Notes: generated by a model from the letters alone, not told the origin. Shown: positions 40,821 to 49,274, counted from the first letter of the stretch. The stretch is DNA of 64,000 nt from Nonomuraea sp. PA05 (GCF_008086045.1 NZ_VSEY01000010.1:246988-310987); one strand, 5' to 3'. Translations and numbers: made by a program.

Positions 40821-41837
40821 TCAGGCCGGGGCCACCTGCCAGGTGACGCCATGGCCGGTCAGGTGGTCGAGGAACGAGGCCGGGCCGAACGCCTGGGCGG
40901 GCGTCAGCGCCCCCGCCGCCGCGCCGTCCACGGCCAACCGGCGAGCCCCCTCCACCGCGATCACCGCCGTCAGGCCGTAAGGGTCGGCGCCCGTCACCCA
41001 CCCCCGCACCCGCTTGCCGTCCTCCCCGCTCGCCTCGGCCAGCATCAGCCAGCGCGACGCCCGCCTGCCCCCCTCGTCCGGGATCTCCGGAACGCCGTCC
41101 ACGACGTCGGGCGTCAGAGCGGAGAACATCGCCGCCGCCTCGGTACGGATCACGCTCCGCACCCGCCGCGCGGCCACGTGCCGGGGGATCGTCACCACGC
41201 CGGGCAGTGCGAACACGGCCACGGGCACCTCGCCGTCCTCCCCCGGCACGGCGATCGAGCCGGAGGTCTCCTCGGCGGGGTGCCAGCGACCGTCCGTGTA
41301 CGCCAGCGCCCCCTGGCCGAACACCGCCGCCATCGACCGGGCCGTCCCCCGTGACGCCACGCCGCGCCCCCGCAGATCCGCCACCAGCACCTCGGCCACC
41401 TCCGGGCCCACACGCTCGGCCACCAGGTGGGCGATCATGTCCCCCGGCCCGCCGTCGTCGGCCATGGCGGGCACGACGGTCACCCCGGCCCGCGCGGCGT
41501 CCGCGTCCAGCCCGTCGAGGATACTCCTGATGTAGTGCTGCTCCCCGGTGGTGTCGAGGTAGTGGGTCCCGGCCGCGATGGCGGCCCGGATGACCGGCTC
41601 CCCCAGCACCGTGAACGGCCCGGCACAGTTGATCACCACCGCGCAGTCCTCGAACGCCGCCGCCAGCGCCCCGGGCTCGTCCAGCCCGGCCACCCTGACC
41701 GCCTCCCCGTCGGCGGCGATGCTCCGCAGCCTCTCCTCCGAGCGTCCGACGAGCACCGGCGTGAACCCGCGCCGCCGAACCTCCGCCACCGTGAGCCGTC
41801 CAGTGAACCCGCTGGCTCCGTGAATCGCGACCTGCAT
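40821..41837 (-). CDS. Saccharopine dehydrogenase-like NAD(P)-binding protein
   Basis: A 338-residue Rossmann-fold protein: MQVAIHGASGFTGRLTVAEVRRRG with the nucleotide loop GASGFTG, then VINCAGPFTVLGEPVIRAAIAAGTHYLDTTGE, the pattern of short saccharopine-reductase-like oxidoreductases. True lysine-pathway enzymes are longer, so the substrate is unknown. The AraC regulator gene starts 121 bases away in the opposite direction and probably controls it. Confidence 0.85.
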   Translation of the reverse strand: MQVAIHGASGFTGRLTVAEVRRRGFTPVLVGRSEERLRSIAADGEAVRVAGLDEPGALAAAFEDCAVVINCAGPFTVLGEPVIRAAIAAGTHYLDTTGEQHYIRSILDGLDADAARAGVTVVPAMADDGGPGDMIAHLVAERVGPEVAEVLVADLRGRGVASRGTARSMAAVFGQGALAYTDGRWHPAEETSGSIAVPGEDGEVPVAVFALPGVVTIPRHVAARRVRSVIRTEAAAMFSALTPDVVDGVPEIPDEGGRRASRWLMLAEASGEDGKRVRGWVTGADPYGLTAVIAVEGARRLAVDGAAAGALTPAQAFGPASFLDHLTGHGVTWQVAPA

Positions 41838-41958
41838 CGTCTCCTCCTTCGTTTACGCAGCTCACGCTAGGAGGAAGCGGGACGCATAACCATGTCTGCA
41901 GATCCACGCACCATGTCCGATCGTCCACAAACGAGGCGCCACCCGCTACCGTACGGAC

Positions 41959-42951
41959 ATGGACGTGCTCAGCGACGCCATCACCGCCATGCGCACCGGC
42001 CTGCCGCACGCCTCGCGGACGCGCATGCGCGCCCCCTGGGGCGTGCGCTTCCAGCCGCTGCAGGGCGCCGGGTTCCACGTGATCCTTCAGGGCTCGTGCT
42101 GGCTGCTGCCCGCCTCCGGCGAGCCGGTCAGGCTCGGGGTGGGCGACGTGGTGTTCCTGCCGCGCGAGCTCGGTCACGGCCTCGCGGACGCGGTCACGAC
42201 ACCGCTGGCCGAGGCCACCCCCACGTACGAGGACGGCTCCCCCATCGGCAGCCTGCGCCAGGACGGCCCTGGCCCGCTGACGGAGATGTTGTGCGGCGCG
42301 TACCGGCTCGACCAGTCGAGGCTGCACCCGCTGCTGACCGAGCTGCCCGACGTCATGCACCTGCCTGCCAGGATCGGCGGCCACCCCGCGCTCAGGGGCG
42401 CCGTGGAGCTGCTCGGTCAGGAGCTCGACTCCGTCCCCGCCCAGGGGTTCGAGACGGCCACGTCGGCGCTGCTCGACGTGCTGCTCGTCTACATCCTGCG
42501 CGCCTGGTACGAGAGCCAGCCCGACGACGTGGCCACCGGCTGGGGCGCGGCCCTGCGCGACCCGGCCGTCACGGCGGCGCTGCGGGCCATCCACCAGCAT
42601 CCGGCGACCCCGTGGACGGTGCAGTCACTGGCCGGCGCGGCGGGATTGTCGCGGGCGGCGTTCGCGCAGCGGTTCGCGGGCAAGGTGGGCGTGCCGCCGC
42701 TGGCGTACCTGACGTGGTGGCGGATGACCACGGCGGCGCGGCTGCTACGCGACACGGACCTGCCGCTGCGGTCGGTGGCGGAGCGGACGGGGTACGCCAC
42801 CGAGTTCGCCTTCGCCAAGGCGTTCAAGCGCGAGTTCGGCACCGCCCCCGGCCGCTACCGCAACGAGCCGATTCAGGACGAGCCGATTCAGGACGGGCCG
42901 GTTCAGGACGGGCCGGTTCAGGACGGGCCGGTTCAGGACGAGTCCGCGTAG
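41959..42951 (+). CDS. AraC-family regulator with cupin domain and repeat tail
   Basis: A 330-residue regulator. The N-terminal AraC-type cupin (about residues 20-150, with HVILQGSCWLL and GVGDVVFLPRELGHGLAD) is followed by the double HTH (WTVQSLAGAAGLSRAAFAQRF ... RSVAERTGYATEFAFAKAFKREFG). After the normal end GTAPGRYRNE comes a tail of five tandem (E/G)P(I/V)QD units encoded by 15-bp repeats. It is divergent from the saccharopine dehydrogenase-like gene. Its last 19 bases overlap the 3' end of the convergent WYL gene. Confidence 0.9.
   Translation: MDVLSDAITAMRTGLPHASRTRMRAPWGVRFQPLQGAGFHVILQGSCWLLPASGEPVRLGVGDVVFLPRELGHGLADAVTTPLAEATPTYEDGSPIGSLRQDGPGPLTEMLCGAYRLDQSRLHPLLTELPDVMHLPARIGGHPALRGAVELLGQELDSVPAQGFETATSALLDVLLVYILRAWYESQPDDVATGWGAALRDPAVTAALRAIHQHPATPWTVQSLAGAAGLSRAAFAQRFAGKVGVPPLAYLTWWRMTTAARLLRDTDLPLRSVAERTGYATEFAFAKAFKREFGTAPGRYRNEPIQDEPIQDGPVQDGPVQDGPVQDESA
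42865..42939 (+). repeat. 15-bp coding minisatellite, five units
   Basis: Two copies of GAGCCGATTCAGGAC followed by three of GGGCCGGTTCAGGAC, in frame with the AraC gene. The last units overlap the 3' end of the convergent WYL regulator gene (from 42933). Confidence 0.95.
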
Positions 42952-43907
42952 CGGGTGGCGATCGCGGCGGCGCGGTCGCGCAGGGCGGCGCGCAACCACG
43001 GCGGCTCCAGGGCTTCGGCGTCCATCCCGAGCTGCCACAACGCCCACACCGCGTGCCTCGGATCCTGGAAGGTCACCTCCAGCCGCAGCCGACCGTCCGC
43101 CCCGGCCTCCTCGGCGAGCACGTCCAGCGCCGTGCCCAGCAGCTCCTCCCGCCGCCCCGCGGCCATCCGCACCACCACGCTGACCTGGTCGCCACCAGCC
43201 CTGAACCGCGTACTGCGCTCCTGCCAGGCCCGGTCCAGATCGACCCGCTCCGGCCGCTGGGCGGGCTCGGCGAGCCGCTCGGCGGCCAGGACCCTGGACA
43301 GCCGGTAGGTGCGGTCCTCACCCTCCCGCGTGGCCAGCAGGTAACCCTTGTCGCGAATGGTGACCAGCCCGATCGGGTCCACCGTGCGCCACTTCGCGTC
43401 CTGTCCGGCGGCGGCGTAGTGGATGCGCAGCCGGTGCCCGGCGAACACCGCCCGCAGGACCTCGGCCGCGACGGCGTCGGGCACCTCCTCCTCGACCAGC
43501 CGTCGCGACAGCAGGTCGGTCTCCGGGTCGATGAGCAGCCGCCCGGCCGCGCCGGCCGCGGTGTCCTGGTAGCTCTTGGGCAGCGCGTCGACCACCTTGA
43601 GCATCGCGGAGGCGAGCGCCGAGCCGAGGCCGAACGCCTGCGCGCCGCGCCGCGACCCGGCGACCAGCAGGGCCAGCGCCTCGTCGGGGTTCAGCCCGGT
43701 CAGCTCGGTGCGGAAGCCGGGCAGCAGCGCGAAGCCGCCGTGCCTGCCGCGTTCGGCGTAGACGGGGACGCCGGCCGCGGACAGCGCCTCGATGTCGCGC
43801 AGCACGGTGCGGGTGGAGACCTCCAGCTCGCGGGCCAGCGCGGTGGCGGACAGCCGGCCGTGCCGGCGCAGCAGGAGCACCAGCGAGACCAGCCGGTCGG
43901 CACGCAT
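42933..43907 (-). CDS. WYL-domain transcriptional regulator (YafY-like)
   Basis: A 324-residue regulator. The N-terminal HTH_11/DeoR-like domain is LVSLVLLLRRHGRLSATALARELEVSTRTVLRDIEAL. A WYL ligand-sensing domain follows around residues 135-215 (AGHRLRIHYAAAGQ, VDPIGLVTIRDKGYLLA, RTYRLSRVLAAERL), then the WCX C-terminal extension. The RidA gene is divergent, with a perfect inverted repeat in the 87-base gap that is the likely operator. Such pairs usually mean the regulator represses its neighbour. Confidence 0.9.
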   Translation of the reverse strand: MRADRLVSLVLLLRRHGRLSATALARELEVSTRTVLRDIEALSAAGVPVYAERGRHGGFALLPGFRTELTGLNPDEALALLVAGSRRGAQAFGLGSALASAMLKVVDALPKSYQDTAAGAAGRLLIDPETDLLSRRLVEEEVPDAVAAEVLRAVFAGHRLRIHYAAAGQDAKWRTVDPIGLVTIRDKGYLLATREGEDRTYRLSRVLAAERLAEPAQRPERVDLDRAWQERSTRFRAGGDQVSVVVRMAAGRREELLGTALDVLAEEAGADGRLRLEVTFQDPRHAVWALWQLGMDAEALEPPWLRAALRDRAAAIATRYADSS

Positions 43908-43927
43908 GCGATGACATTAGCGGAATA

Positions 43928-43946
43928 CACGACAAAAGATGTCGTG
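43928..43946. promoter_or_regulatory. Inverted-repeat operator between WYL regulator and RidA genes
   Basis: CACGACA-N5-TGTCGTG, perfect 7-bp arms. It lies 21 bases from the WYL start codon and 48 bases from the RidA start, suited to divergent control by the WYL protein. Confidence 0.65.
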
Positions 43947-43994
43947 ATTCGCTGGGAGGCTCTTCACTGCTGAACAGAACTGAATGGAGTCGAT

Positions 43995-44396
43995 GTGGAC
44001 ATGCAGCGAACGGCGATCAACCCGTGGCCGTGGTCGGTGGAGCTGGGCTACAACCAGGGCGAGGCCGTCTCGGGCCACACCAGGACCCTGTACTGCTCAG
44101 GGCAGACCGCGATGGACGGCGACGGCAAGCCCCGGCACGACGGGGACATGGCGGCGCAGCTGGCGCTGAGCCTGGACAACCTGGAGGCGGTGCTGGGCGA
44201 GGCCGGCATGTCGCTGGCGGACCTCGTCCGGCTCAACGTCTACACCACGGACGTCGATCTGCTCTTCCAGCACTACGGCGTGCTGGCGTCGCGGCTGGGC
44301 GCCGCCGGGGTGGCGCCGTCCACCACGATGCTCGGGGTGACCCGGCTGGCGATCCCCACCCTGATGGTCGAGCTGGAGGGCACCGCCGTCGCCTGA
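43995..44396 (+). CDS. RidA/YjgF-family protein
   Basis: A 133-residue trimeric-fold protein related to RidA enamine/imine deaminases, which protect PLP enzymes from 2-aminoacrylate. The family pattern is present: GHTRTLYCSGQTAMDGDG, AQLALSLDNLEAVLGEAGMSLADLVRLNVYTTDVD, and APSTTMLGVTRLAIPTLMVELEGTA. The Arg that binds the carboxylate in archetypal RidA is not obvious in TMLGVTRLAIP, so it may belong to another subgroup. The GTG at 43995 has GGAG five bases upstream. Confidence 0.88.
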   Translation: MDMQRTAINPWPWSVELGYNQGEAVSGHTRTLYCSGQTAMDGDGKPRHDGDMAAQLALSLDNLEAVLGEAGMSLADLVRLNVYTTDVDLLFQHYGVLASRLGAAGVAPSTTMLGVTRLAIPTLMVELEGTAVA

Positions 44397-44430
44397 CGCG
44401 GCCGGCGAAGAAGTCCGGGTCAACCCCTGG

Positions 44431-44484
44431 CAACGTGACCTCACTTTGCGCAATCATTCATGCACAGAAAGTGAGGTCACGTTG
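44431..44484. promoter_or_regulatory. 17-bp perfect inverted repeat covering the start of the DUF4239 gene
   Basis: Arms CAACGTGACCTCACTTT (44431-44447) and AAAGTGAGGTCACGTTG (44468-44484) are separated by 20 bases. Each arm contains the inner dyad GTGA-N2-TCAC, with centres 36 bases apart. The right arm includes the likely ribosome site (GTGAGG) and TTG start codon. Either an RNA hairpin hiding the start or a pair of operators is possible. Confidence 0.75.
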
Positions 44485-45264
44485 CTCGTCGCCATCATCG
44501 GCCTGCTCATCGCCGCCACGGTCGCCGCCCTCGCGGGCCTGGCCGCGTACGCCGCCAACCGCGTCATCCCCGCACAGACCCGCCAGGACTACCGCGACGG
44601 CAGCGGGGTGATCACCGGCATCGTCGGCACCCTCTTCGCGGTCAGCATCGGCCTGGTCGTCGTCGCCGCCTGGAACCAGGTCAACACCGCCACCGAGACC
44701 AGCGCGACGGAGGCCAGCAACCTGACCGACGTCTTCTGGTACTCGCGCTCGCTCCCCGCACCCCAGCGCGCCACCCTGCAGACCCTCGCCACCGGCTACG
44801 CCACCACGGTCGTCCGCGAGGAGTGGCCGATCATGGCCTCGGAGCACCGCCTGTCGCAGAACGCCTGGCGGCTGTCCGACCAGATCCGCAGCTTCTTCCA
44901 GACCGTCCAGCCGGACGGCAGCGGCCCGTCCGCCCGCTACGGGGCGGCCATGGCCCGCATGCAGACCGTCCTGGACTCGCGCCGCTCCCGCGCCCAGATG
45001 GCCGACACCGGCGTGCCGCCGCTGCTGTGGGTGGCGCTGGGCGGCTGCGGGCTGGTGGCGCTGCTGCCCTCGATCCTGTGCGGCAGCGCCAACCGCAGGG
45101 TGCACGTCATCCTGGCGGCGGCCGTGGGCGGCATGGTGGGGCTGGTGCTGTTCCTGGTCTACCAGCTCGACTTCCCGTTCAGCGGCGGCATCTCGATCTC
45201 TCCCGCTGCCTTCGAGCAGGCCCTGCACCGCTTCGACGACATCCGGGCGCTGGGCGCCGGCTAG
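44482..45264 (+). CDS. DUF4239-family membrane protein (bestrophin-like)
   Basis: A 260-residue membrane protein of unknown function. Two N-terminal helices (LLVAIIGLLIAATVAALAG, and VITGIVGTLFAVSIGLVVVAAW near residue 45), a cytoplasmic helical middle (WYSRSLPAPQRATLQTLATGY), then two C-terminal helices (LLWVALGGCGLVALLPSILC and VHVILAAAVGGMVGLVLFLVY; spans approximate) match the DUF4239 layout. The start is uncertain: TTG 44482 has GTGAGG five bases upstream, while an in-frame TTG at 44446 would add 12 residues. Its stop overlaps the convergent uppS stop by 4 bases. Confidence 0.78.
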   Translation: MLVAIIGLLIAATVAALAGLAAYAANRVIPAQTRQDYRDGSGVITGIVGTLFAVSIGLVVVAAWNQVNTATETSATEASNLTDVFWYSRSLPAPQRATLQTLATGYATTVVREEWPIMASEHRLSQNAWRLSDQIRSFFQTVQPDGSGPSARYGAAMARMQTVLDSRRSRAQMADTGVPPLLWVALGGCGLVALLPSILCGSANRRVHVILAAAVGGMVGLVLFLVYQLDFPFSGGISISPAAFEQALHRFDDIRALGAG

Positions 45265-46034
45265 ACCTGGTTGGGGACGGCTCCGCCGTAGCGGCGGTCG
45301 CGCTTGGCGTACATCTCGCACGCCTCCCACAGGTCGCGCCGGTCGAAGTCGGGCCAGAGCCGGTCGAGGAACACCATCTCGGCGTAGGCCGACTGCCACA
45401 GCAGGAAGTTGGAGAAGCGCTGCTCACCCGAGGAGCGCAGGAACAGGTCGACGGGCGGGATCTGCGGCTCGTCCAGGTAGCGGGCGAACACCTTCTCGTT
45501 CACCTTGGACGGCTTGACCCGCCCGGCCGCGATGTCCTCGGCCAGCTTGACGGCGGCGTCCACGATCTCGGCCTGCCCGCCGTAATTGACGCAGAACTGC
45601 AACGTGAGCGTCCGGTTGGCCGTCGTCATCTCCTCGGCCGTCTGCAGCTCGGAGATGACGCTCTTCCACAGCCGCCCCGGCCGCCCCGCCCAGCGGACGC
45701 GCACGCCCATGGCGTTGAGCTCGTCGCGCCGCCGCCGGATCACGTCGCGGTTGAAGCCCATGAGGAAGCGCACCTCGTCGGGCGAGCGCTTCCAGTTCTC
45801 CGTCGAGAACGCGTACGCGCTCAGGTAGGGGACGCCCAGCTCGATGGCCCCCTCGATGACGTCGAACAGCGAGGCCTCGCCCGCCTTGTGCCCCTCCGTG
45901 CGGGGCAGGCCGCGGGCCTTGGCCCAGCGGCCGTTGCCGTCCATGACGATGGCGACGTGCTGGGGCACCAGCTCGCGCGGGATGGGCGGCGGGGTCGCTC
46001 CCGACGGGTGCGGGGACGGCGGTCGTACGTTCAC
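45261..46034 (-). CDS. uppS: Isoprenyl transferase (undecaprenyl/decaprenyl diphosphate synthase)
   Basis: A cis-prenyltransferase (257 residues) that extends farnesyl-PP with isopentenyl-PP to make the lipid carrier for cell-wall synthesis. Conserved parts: HVAIVMDGNGRWAKARGLPR with the catalytic Asp, GHKAG, LSAYAFSTENWKRSPDEV, QFCVNYGGQAEIVDA, and DLFLRSSGEQRFSNFLLWQS. The GTG at 46034 overlaps the recO stop (GTGA) with GGGAG upstream. recO-uppS is a common actinobacterial pair. Confidence 0.95.
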   Translation of the reverse strand: MNVRPPSPHPSGATPPPIPRELVPQHVAIVMDGNGRWAKARGLPRTEGHKAGEASLFDVIEGAIELGVPYLSAYAFSTENWKRSPDEVRFLMGFNRDVIRRRRDELNAMGVRVRWAGRPGRLWKSVISELQTAEEMTTANRTLTLQFCVNYGGQAEIVDAAVKLAEDIAAGRVKPSKVNEKVFARYLDEPQIPPVDLFLRSSGEQRFSNFLLWQSAYAEMVFLDRLWPDFDRRDLWEACEMYAKRDRRYGGAVPNQV

Positions 46035-46765
46035 GCGGGCTCCCTTTCGACGTGTCGGAGAGAGCGTATTCCGTGTTCGAGGTGCCACTGCAGATAAGCG
46101 GCGACCAGACCACTGCACTCGCTGCGGTGGCGTGACTCGGAGGCGTCCGCGGTGGCCCAGTCGCCGCGCAGCAGCGCCGTCATGAGCCCGATCGTCTCGC
46201 CCGCCGGCACGGCGGAACCGGCCGGTTTGCACGCCCCGCACACCACCCCACCGGCCACGATGGCGAACGCCCTGACGGCAGGCGCCTGACACTTGGCGCA
46301 CGCCTCCAGCGCGGGGGCGTAGCCGGCCACGGCCAGGGAGCGCAGGAAGTAGGCGTCCAGGACCAGCCTGGCCTCGTGGCCGCGGTCGGCGAGCGTGCGC
46401 AGCCCGCCCACCAGCAGCAGGAACTGCCGCAGCGCCGGCTCCTTCTCCCCGTGCGTGAGCCGGTCGGCGGTCTCCAGCATGGCGCTGCCGGCGGTGTAGC
46501 GGGGGTAGTCGGCGGCCAGCGCCTCTCCGTAAGGTCTGATCGTCTCCGCCTGGGTGACCACGTCGAGCGTGCGGCCGGTGTGCAACTGCAGGTCGACGTG
46601 GGTGAACGGCTCAAGGCGCGCGCCGAAGCGCGACTTGGTGCGGCGGACGCCGCGCGCCACCGCCCGGATCTTGCCTGTGCGTTTGGCCAGGATGGTGACG
46701 ATGCGGTCGGCCTCACCGAGTTTCTGAGTGCGCAGGACCACGCCTTCGTCACGGTAGAGACTCAC
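46031..46765 (-). CDS. recO: DNA repair protein RecO
   Basis: A recombination mediator (244 residues) that helps RecR load RecA on gapped DNA. It starts MSLYRDEGVVLRTQKLGEADRIVTIL, the N-terminal OB-fold. A helical domain follows, with the zinc-binding pairs CAKCQ and CGACK near residues 155-180. It is followed by uppS with a 4-base overlap. Confidence 0.96.
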   Translation of the reverse strand: MSLYRDEGVVLRTQKLGEADRIVTILAKRTGKIRAVARGVRRTKSRFGARLEPFTHVDLQLHTGRTLDVVTQAETIRPYGEALAADYPRYTAGSAMLETADRLTHGEKEPALRQFLLLVGGLRTLADRGHEARLVLDAYFLRSLAVAGYAPALEACAKCQAPAVRAFAIVAGGVVCGACKPAGSAVPAGETIGLMTALLRGDWATADASESRHRSECSGLVAAYLQWHLEHGIRSLRHVEREPA

Positions 46766-46823
46766 TCGGACATCTTACGGCCGCTCTGTATACCGGCGGC
46801 CGGAACGTTACGGGCATGCTCTG

Positions 46824-46843
46824 GTGACGCGACTTTGCGTCAC
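46824..46843. promoter_or_regulatory. Inverted repeat in the recO/phosphatidyltransferase divergent promoter region
   Basis: GTGACGC-N6-GCGTCAC, perfect 7-bp arms. A possible -10 for the rightward gene is TAGACT at 46850-46855. It could be an operator; no regulator is suggested by the context. Confidence 0.45.
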
Positions 46844-46916
46844 TCTCACTAGACTTTGACGTCTGTCCCCGCATTACCCGTTGTTCAACCCCCCGCTACC
46901 GCCTCGAAAGGGAGTC

Positions 46917-48458
46917 ATGACCCGCGTGGTCCTGCTGGGCGCCTCGCCCGGCCCCGACATCTCTCCGACCGGCCTGAGGCTGGCCGCGCTTTCCGGCAAT
47001 CCCACCGTGTCCGAACGGCTGCGCGACCAGGCCGCCGCCATGGATGCGCGTTTCGCCACGATCCCGACGGACGACGTCGCGACCGCCCTGCGCGCCCTGG
47101 CCGACGTCGCCGAGCAAGCAACGGAGAGCCTGTTCATCATCCCTGAGAACTCTGTCGTCCACGACGAGCTGATCTACCAGATCACCAAGTCCAAGCGCGG
47201 TGCGCTGGCGCTCGTCGCGAAAGAGCCTCGGGTGGGGGTGACGGAGGACAACGGCCAGGAGGAGATCGGTCCCGAGGACAACGCCGCCGAGGACCGCATC
47301 CCCATCGACGAGGCCGAGCCCGAGATCGGCATGAACCGGGTCGAGGGCCTGCCGGTGCGCGTGCGCGTCGGCAAGTCCCGCGTGGTCTCGGTGGGCACCG
47401 CGACCCACGCCGTGACCAGGCCCAACGCCGTGGTGCTCGGCCCGCTGCACATCAGCGCGCGCAACGCGCTGAAGCTCGCGGAGACCTGCCGCGAGCTGGC
47501 GGCCCTGGCCCACACGTTCGGCCCGGACGACGACCTCGTCCAGCTCGTCGTGTTCGGCCTGGTGCGCAACGGCGTGTCGGTCGGCATCAGGGGCCGCCGC
47601 GACCTGTTCTACCGCCGGGTCACCACCCAGGAGGAGATCAACGAGGCCGGCGCCGAGATGGCCGGCATGAACGAGGACCGCGCCCGGCTCAACAACGCCG
47701 TCAAGGGCGCCGACGGCTTCTTCACCACGTACTTCGTCTCCACGTACTCGCGTTACATCGCCCGCTGGGCCGCCCGGCGCGGCCTGACGCCCAACCAGGT
47801 GACGCTGATCTCGATCGCGCTCGGCGTGGCCGCCGCCGCCTGCTTCGCCACCGGCGAGCGGCCGTGGATGGTGCTGGGCGGGGTGCTGATCTACTTCGCC
47901 TTCGTCTTCGACTGCGTCGACGGGCAGGTGGCCCGTTACGCCCGCAAGTTCGGCGTGCTGGGGGCATGGCTGGACGCGACGTTCGACCGGTTCAAGGAGT
48001 ACGTCGTCTTCGCGGGCCTGGCCGTCGGCTGGGTGGTCTCCGGCAACGGCGAGGAGATCTGGATCCTGGCGCTGGCCGCGCTCGGCCTGCAGTCCGTGCG
48101 TCACCTGCTCGACTTCTCCTTCGGCGTCGCCAACCGCCGCAAGCCCCCGTCCCCGCTGCCCACGACGCCGCTGGACGCCCCCGACGACCGCGACCTGCGC
48201 CAGAAGCTGACCGCCCGCAAGGTGGAGCGCAGCCAGGGCCTTCGTGGCGTGCTGAAGATGTGGACGAAGGCCGGCAAGTACCGTGCCGTCCACTGGGCGC
48301 GTAAGATGATCGTCTTCCCCATCGGCGAGCGTTTCGCGGCCATCGCGATCACCGCCGCCCTCTTCGACGCCCGGATCACCTTCATCACGCTCGTGATCTG
48401 GGGCTCCGTCGCCGCCGCCTACACCCTCACCGGACGCCTCATGAGGTCGCTCGTATGA
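46917..48458 (+). CDS. CDP-alcohol phosphatidyltransferase with N-terminal extension
   Basis: A 513-residue membrane enzyme that transfers a phosphatidyl or phospho-alcohol group from a CDP-linked donor. The catalytic signature is DCVDGQVARYARKFGVLGAW-LDATFD (about residues 341-366), the D-x2-DG-x2-AR-x8-G-x3-D-x3-D motif, within six hydrophobic helices. The first 255 residues (MTRVVLLGASPGPDI ...) are soluble and resemble a degenerate nucleotidyltransferase or sugar-phosphate domain, as in bifunctional inositol-phosphate enzymes; this is a weak inference. AAAGGGAG precedes ATG 46917. It overlaps the DUF5941 gene by 4 bases. Confidence 0.85.
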   Translation: MTRVVLLGASPGPDISPTGLRLAALSGNPTVSERLRDQAAAMDARFATIPTDDVATALRALADVAEQATESLFIIPENSVVHDELIYQITKSKRGALALVAKEPRVGVTEDNGQEEIGPEDNAAEDRIPIDEAEPEIGMNRVEGLPVRVRVGKSRVVSVGTATHAVTRPNAVVLGPLHISARNALKLAETCRELAALAHTFGPDDDLVQLVVFGLVRNGVSVGIRGRRDLFYRRVTTQEEINEAGAEMAGMNEDRARLNNAVKGADGFFTTYFVSTYSRYIARWAARRGLTPNQVTLISIALGVAAAACFATGERPWMVLGGVLIYFAFVFDCVDGQVARYARKFGVLGAWLDATFDRFKEYVVFAGLAVGWVVSGNGEEIWILALAALGLQSVRHLLDFSFGVANRRKPPSPLPTTPLDAPDDRDLRQKLTARKVERSQGLRGVLKMWTKAGKYRAVHWARKMIVFPIGERFAAIAITAALFDARITFITLVIWGSVAAAYTLTGRLMRSLV

Positions 48459-49177
48459 TCACCCACCCGCAGGCCTTGGCCACCCCCACGCCGGACCCCG
48501 ACGAGGAGCGCCGGCGCATCCAGACCGCCCGCCTCGTCGCCTACAGGGACGACGGCCCGCTGGTCGGCGTCCTGTCCGGCAAGCTCGGCGCCGGCCTGCC
48601 TCCCGTGCCCGCCACGCTCGTGGCCCTGCTCGCCGTGGTCGCCGTCACGGTCACGGGGCTGCTCGACTCCGGCGGCCCCATCCTCCTCCTGCCCGTGGCG
48701 ATCATGCTGGTGCTGGTGCTGCCCACCGCGCCGCGCGACCACCTGGGCCGCTTCGACTGGCTCACCCCGCCGCTGCTGCGCGCCGCCGAGTTCTTCGCCA
48801 TCATCGCGATCGGCCTGGCGGCCGACGCGCCGAAGTGGCTGCTGTTCGTGCTGGTGTACGTCGTCGGCTACCACACCTACGACACCGTCTACCGCACGCG
48901 GCAGAGCATCTGGCCGCCCGCCTGGGTGTTCAGGGCCGGCCTGGGCTGGGAGCTGCGGCTGCTGGTCATCGGCGCCGGCGCGGCGCTCGGCGTGCTGACG
49001 CCGGTGCTCGCGGTGCTGACGGCGTACCTGTTCGTGCTGTTCGCGGTGGAGAGCGTGACGAGCTGGGTGCGCCTGGACAAGGCCTCCGCCCAGGCGGGCG
49101 CCGACGCCGAGCAGGACCTGGAGGCCTCCCCCGAGGACGCTCTGGAGCAGGCGACCGGAGAAGCCGAGAAGGGCTGA
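48455..49177 (+). CDS. DUF5941-family membrane protein
   Basis: A 240-residue protein with four to five hydrophobic segments (TLVALLAVVAVTVTGLL, ILLLPVAIMLVLVLP, LLVIGAGAALGVLTPVLAVL) and the conserved-looking loop YVVGYHTYDTVYRTRQSIWPP. The tail is acidic (DAEQDLEASPEDALEQ). It matches what I recall as DUF5941, which in some actinomycetes is fused to the CDP-alcohol phosphatidyltransferase encoded just upstream. The ATGA overlap with that gene supports one functional unit. The reaction is unknown. Confidence 0.75.
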   Translation: MITHPQALATPTPDPDEERRRIQTARLVAYRDDGPLVGVLSGKLGAGLPPVPATLVALLAVVAVTVTGLLDSGGPILLLPVAIMLVLVLPTAPRDHLGRFDWLTPPLLRAAEFFAIIAIGLAADAPKWLLFVLVYVVGYHTYDTVYRTRQSIWPPAWVFRAGLGWELRLLVIGAGAALGVLTPVLAVLTAYLFVLFAVESVTSWVRLDKASAQAGADAEQDLEASPEDALEQATGEAEKG

Positions 49178-49229
49178 TCCCACCGCGTGCCTCTGGCGGC
49201 GCCGCACCCGCGCGCCGCCGCATGCCTGG

Positions 49230-49258
49230 CGCGGCGCCGCACCCCGTGCGGCGCCGCG
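49230..49258 (+). terminator. Intrinsic terminator after the DUF5941 gene
   Basis: A 13-bp GC-rich stem (core GCGGCGCCGCAC / GTGCGGCGCCGC) with a CCC loop, followed by GCTTTT. It ends the phosphatidyltransferase operon. Confidence 0.85.
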
Positions 49259-49274
49259 CTTTTCGCTTCTCGCG

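Noticed and set aside
42865..42939. Possible CRISPR-like array
   Set aside because: The 15-bp units are directly abutting without spacers and are in frame inside a gene; no cas gene is present.
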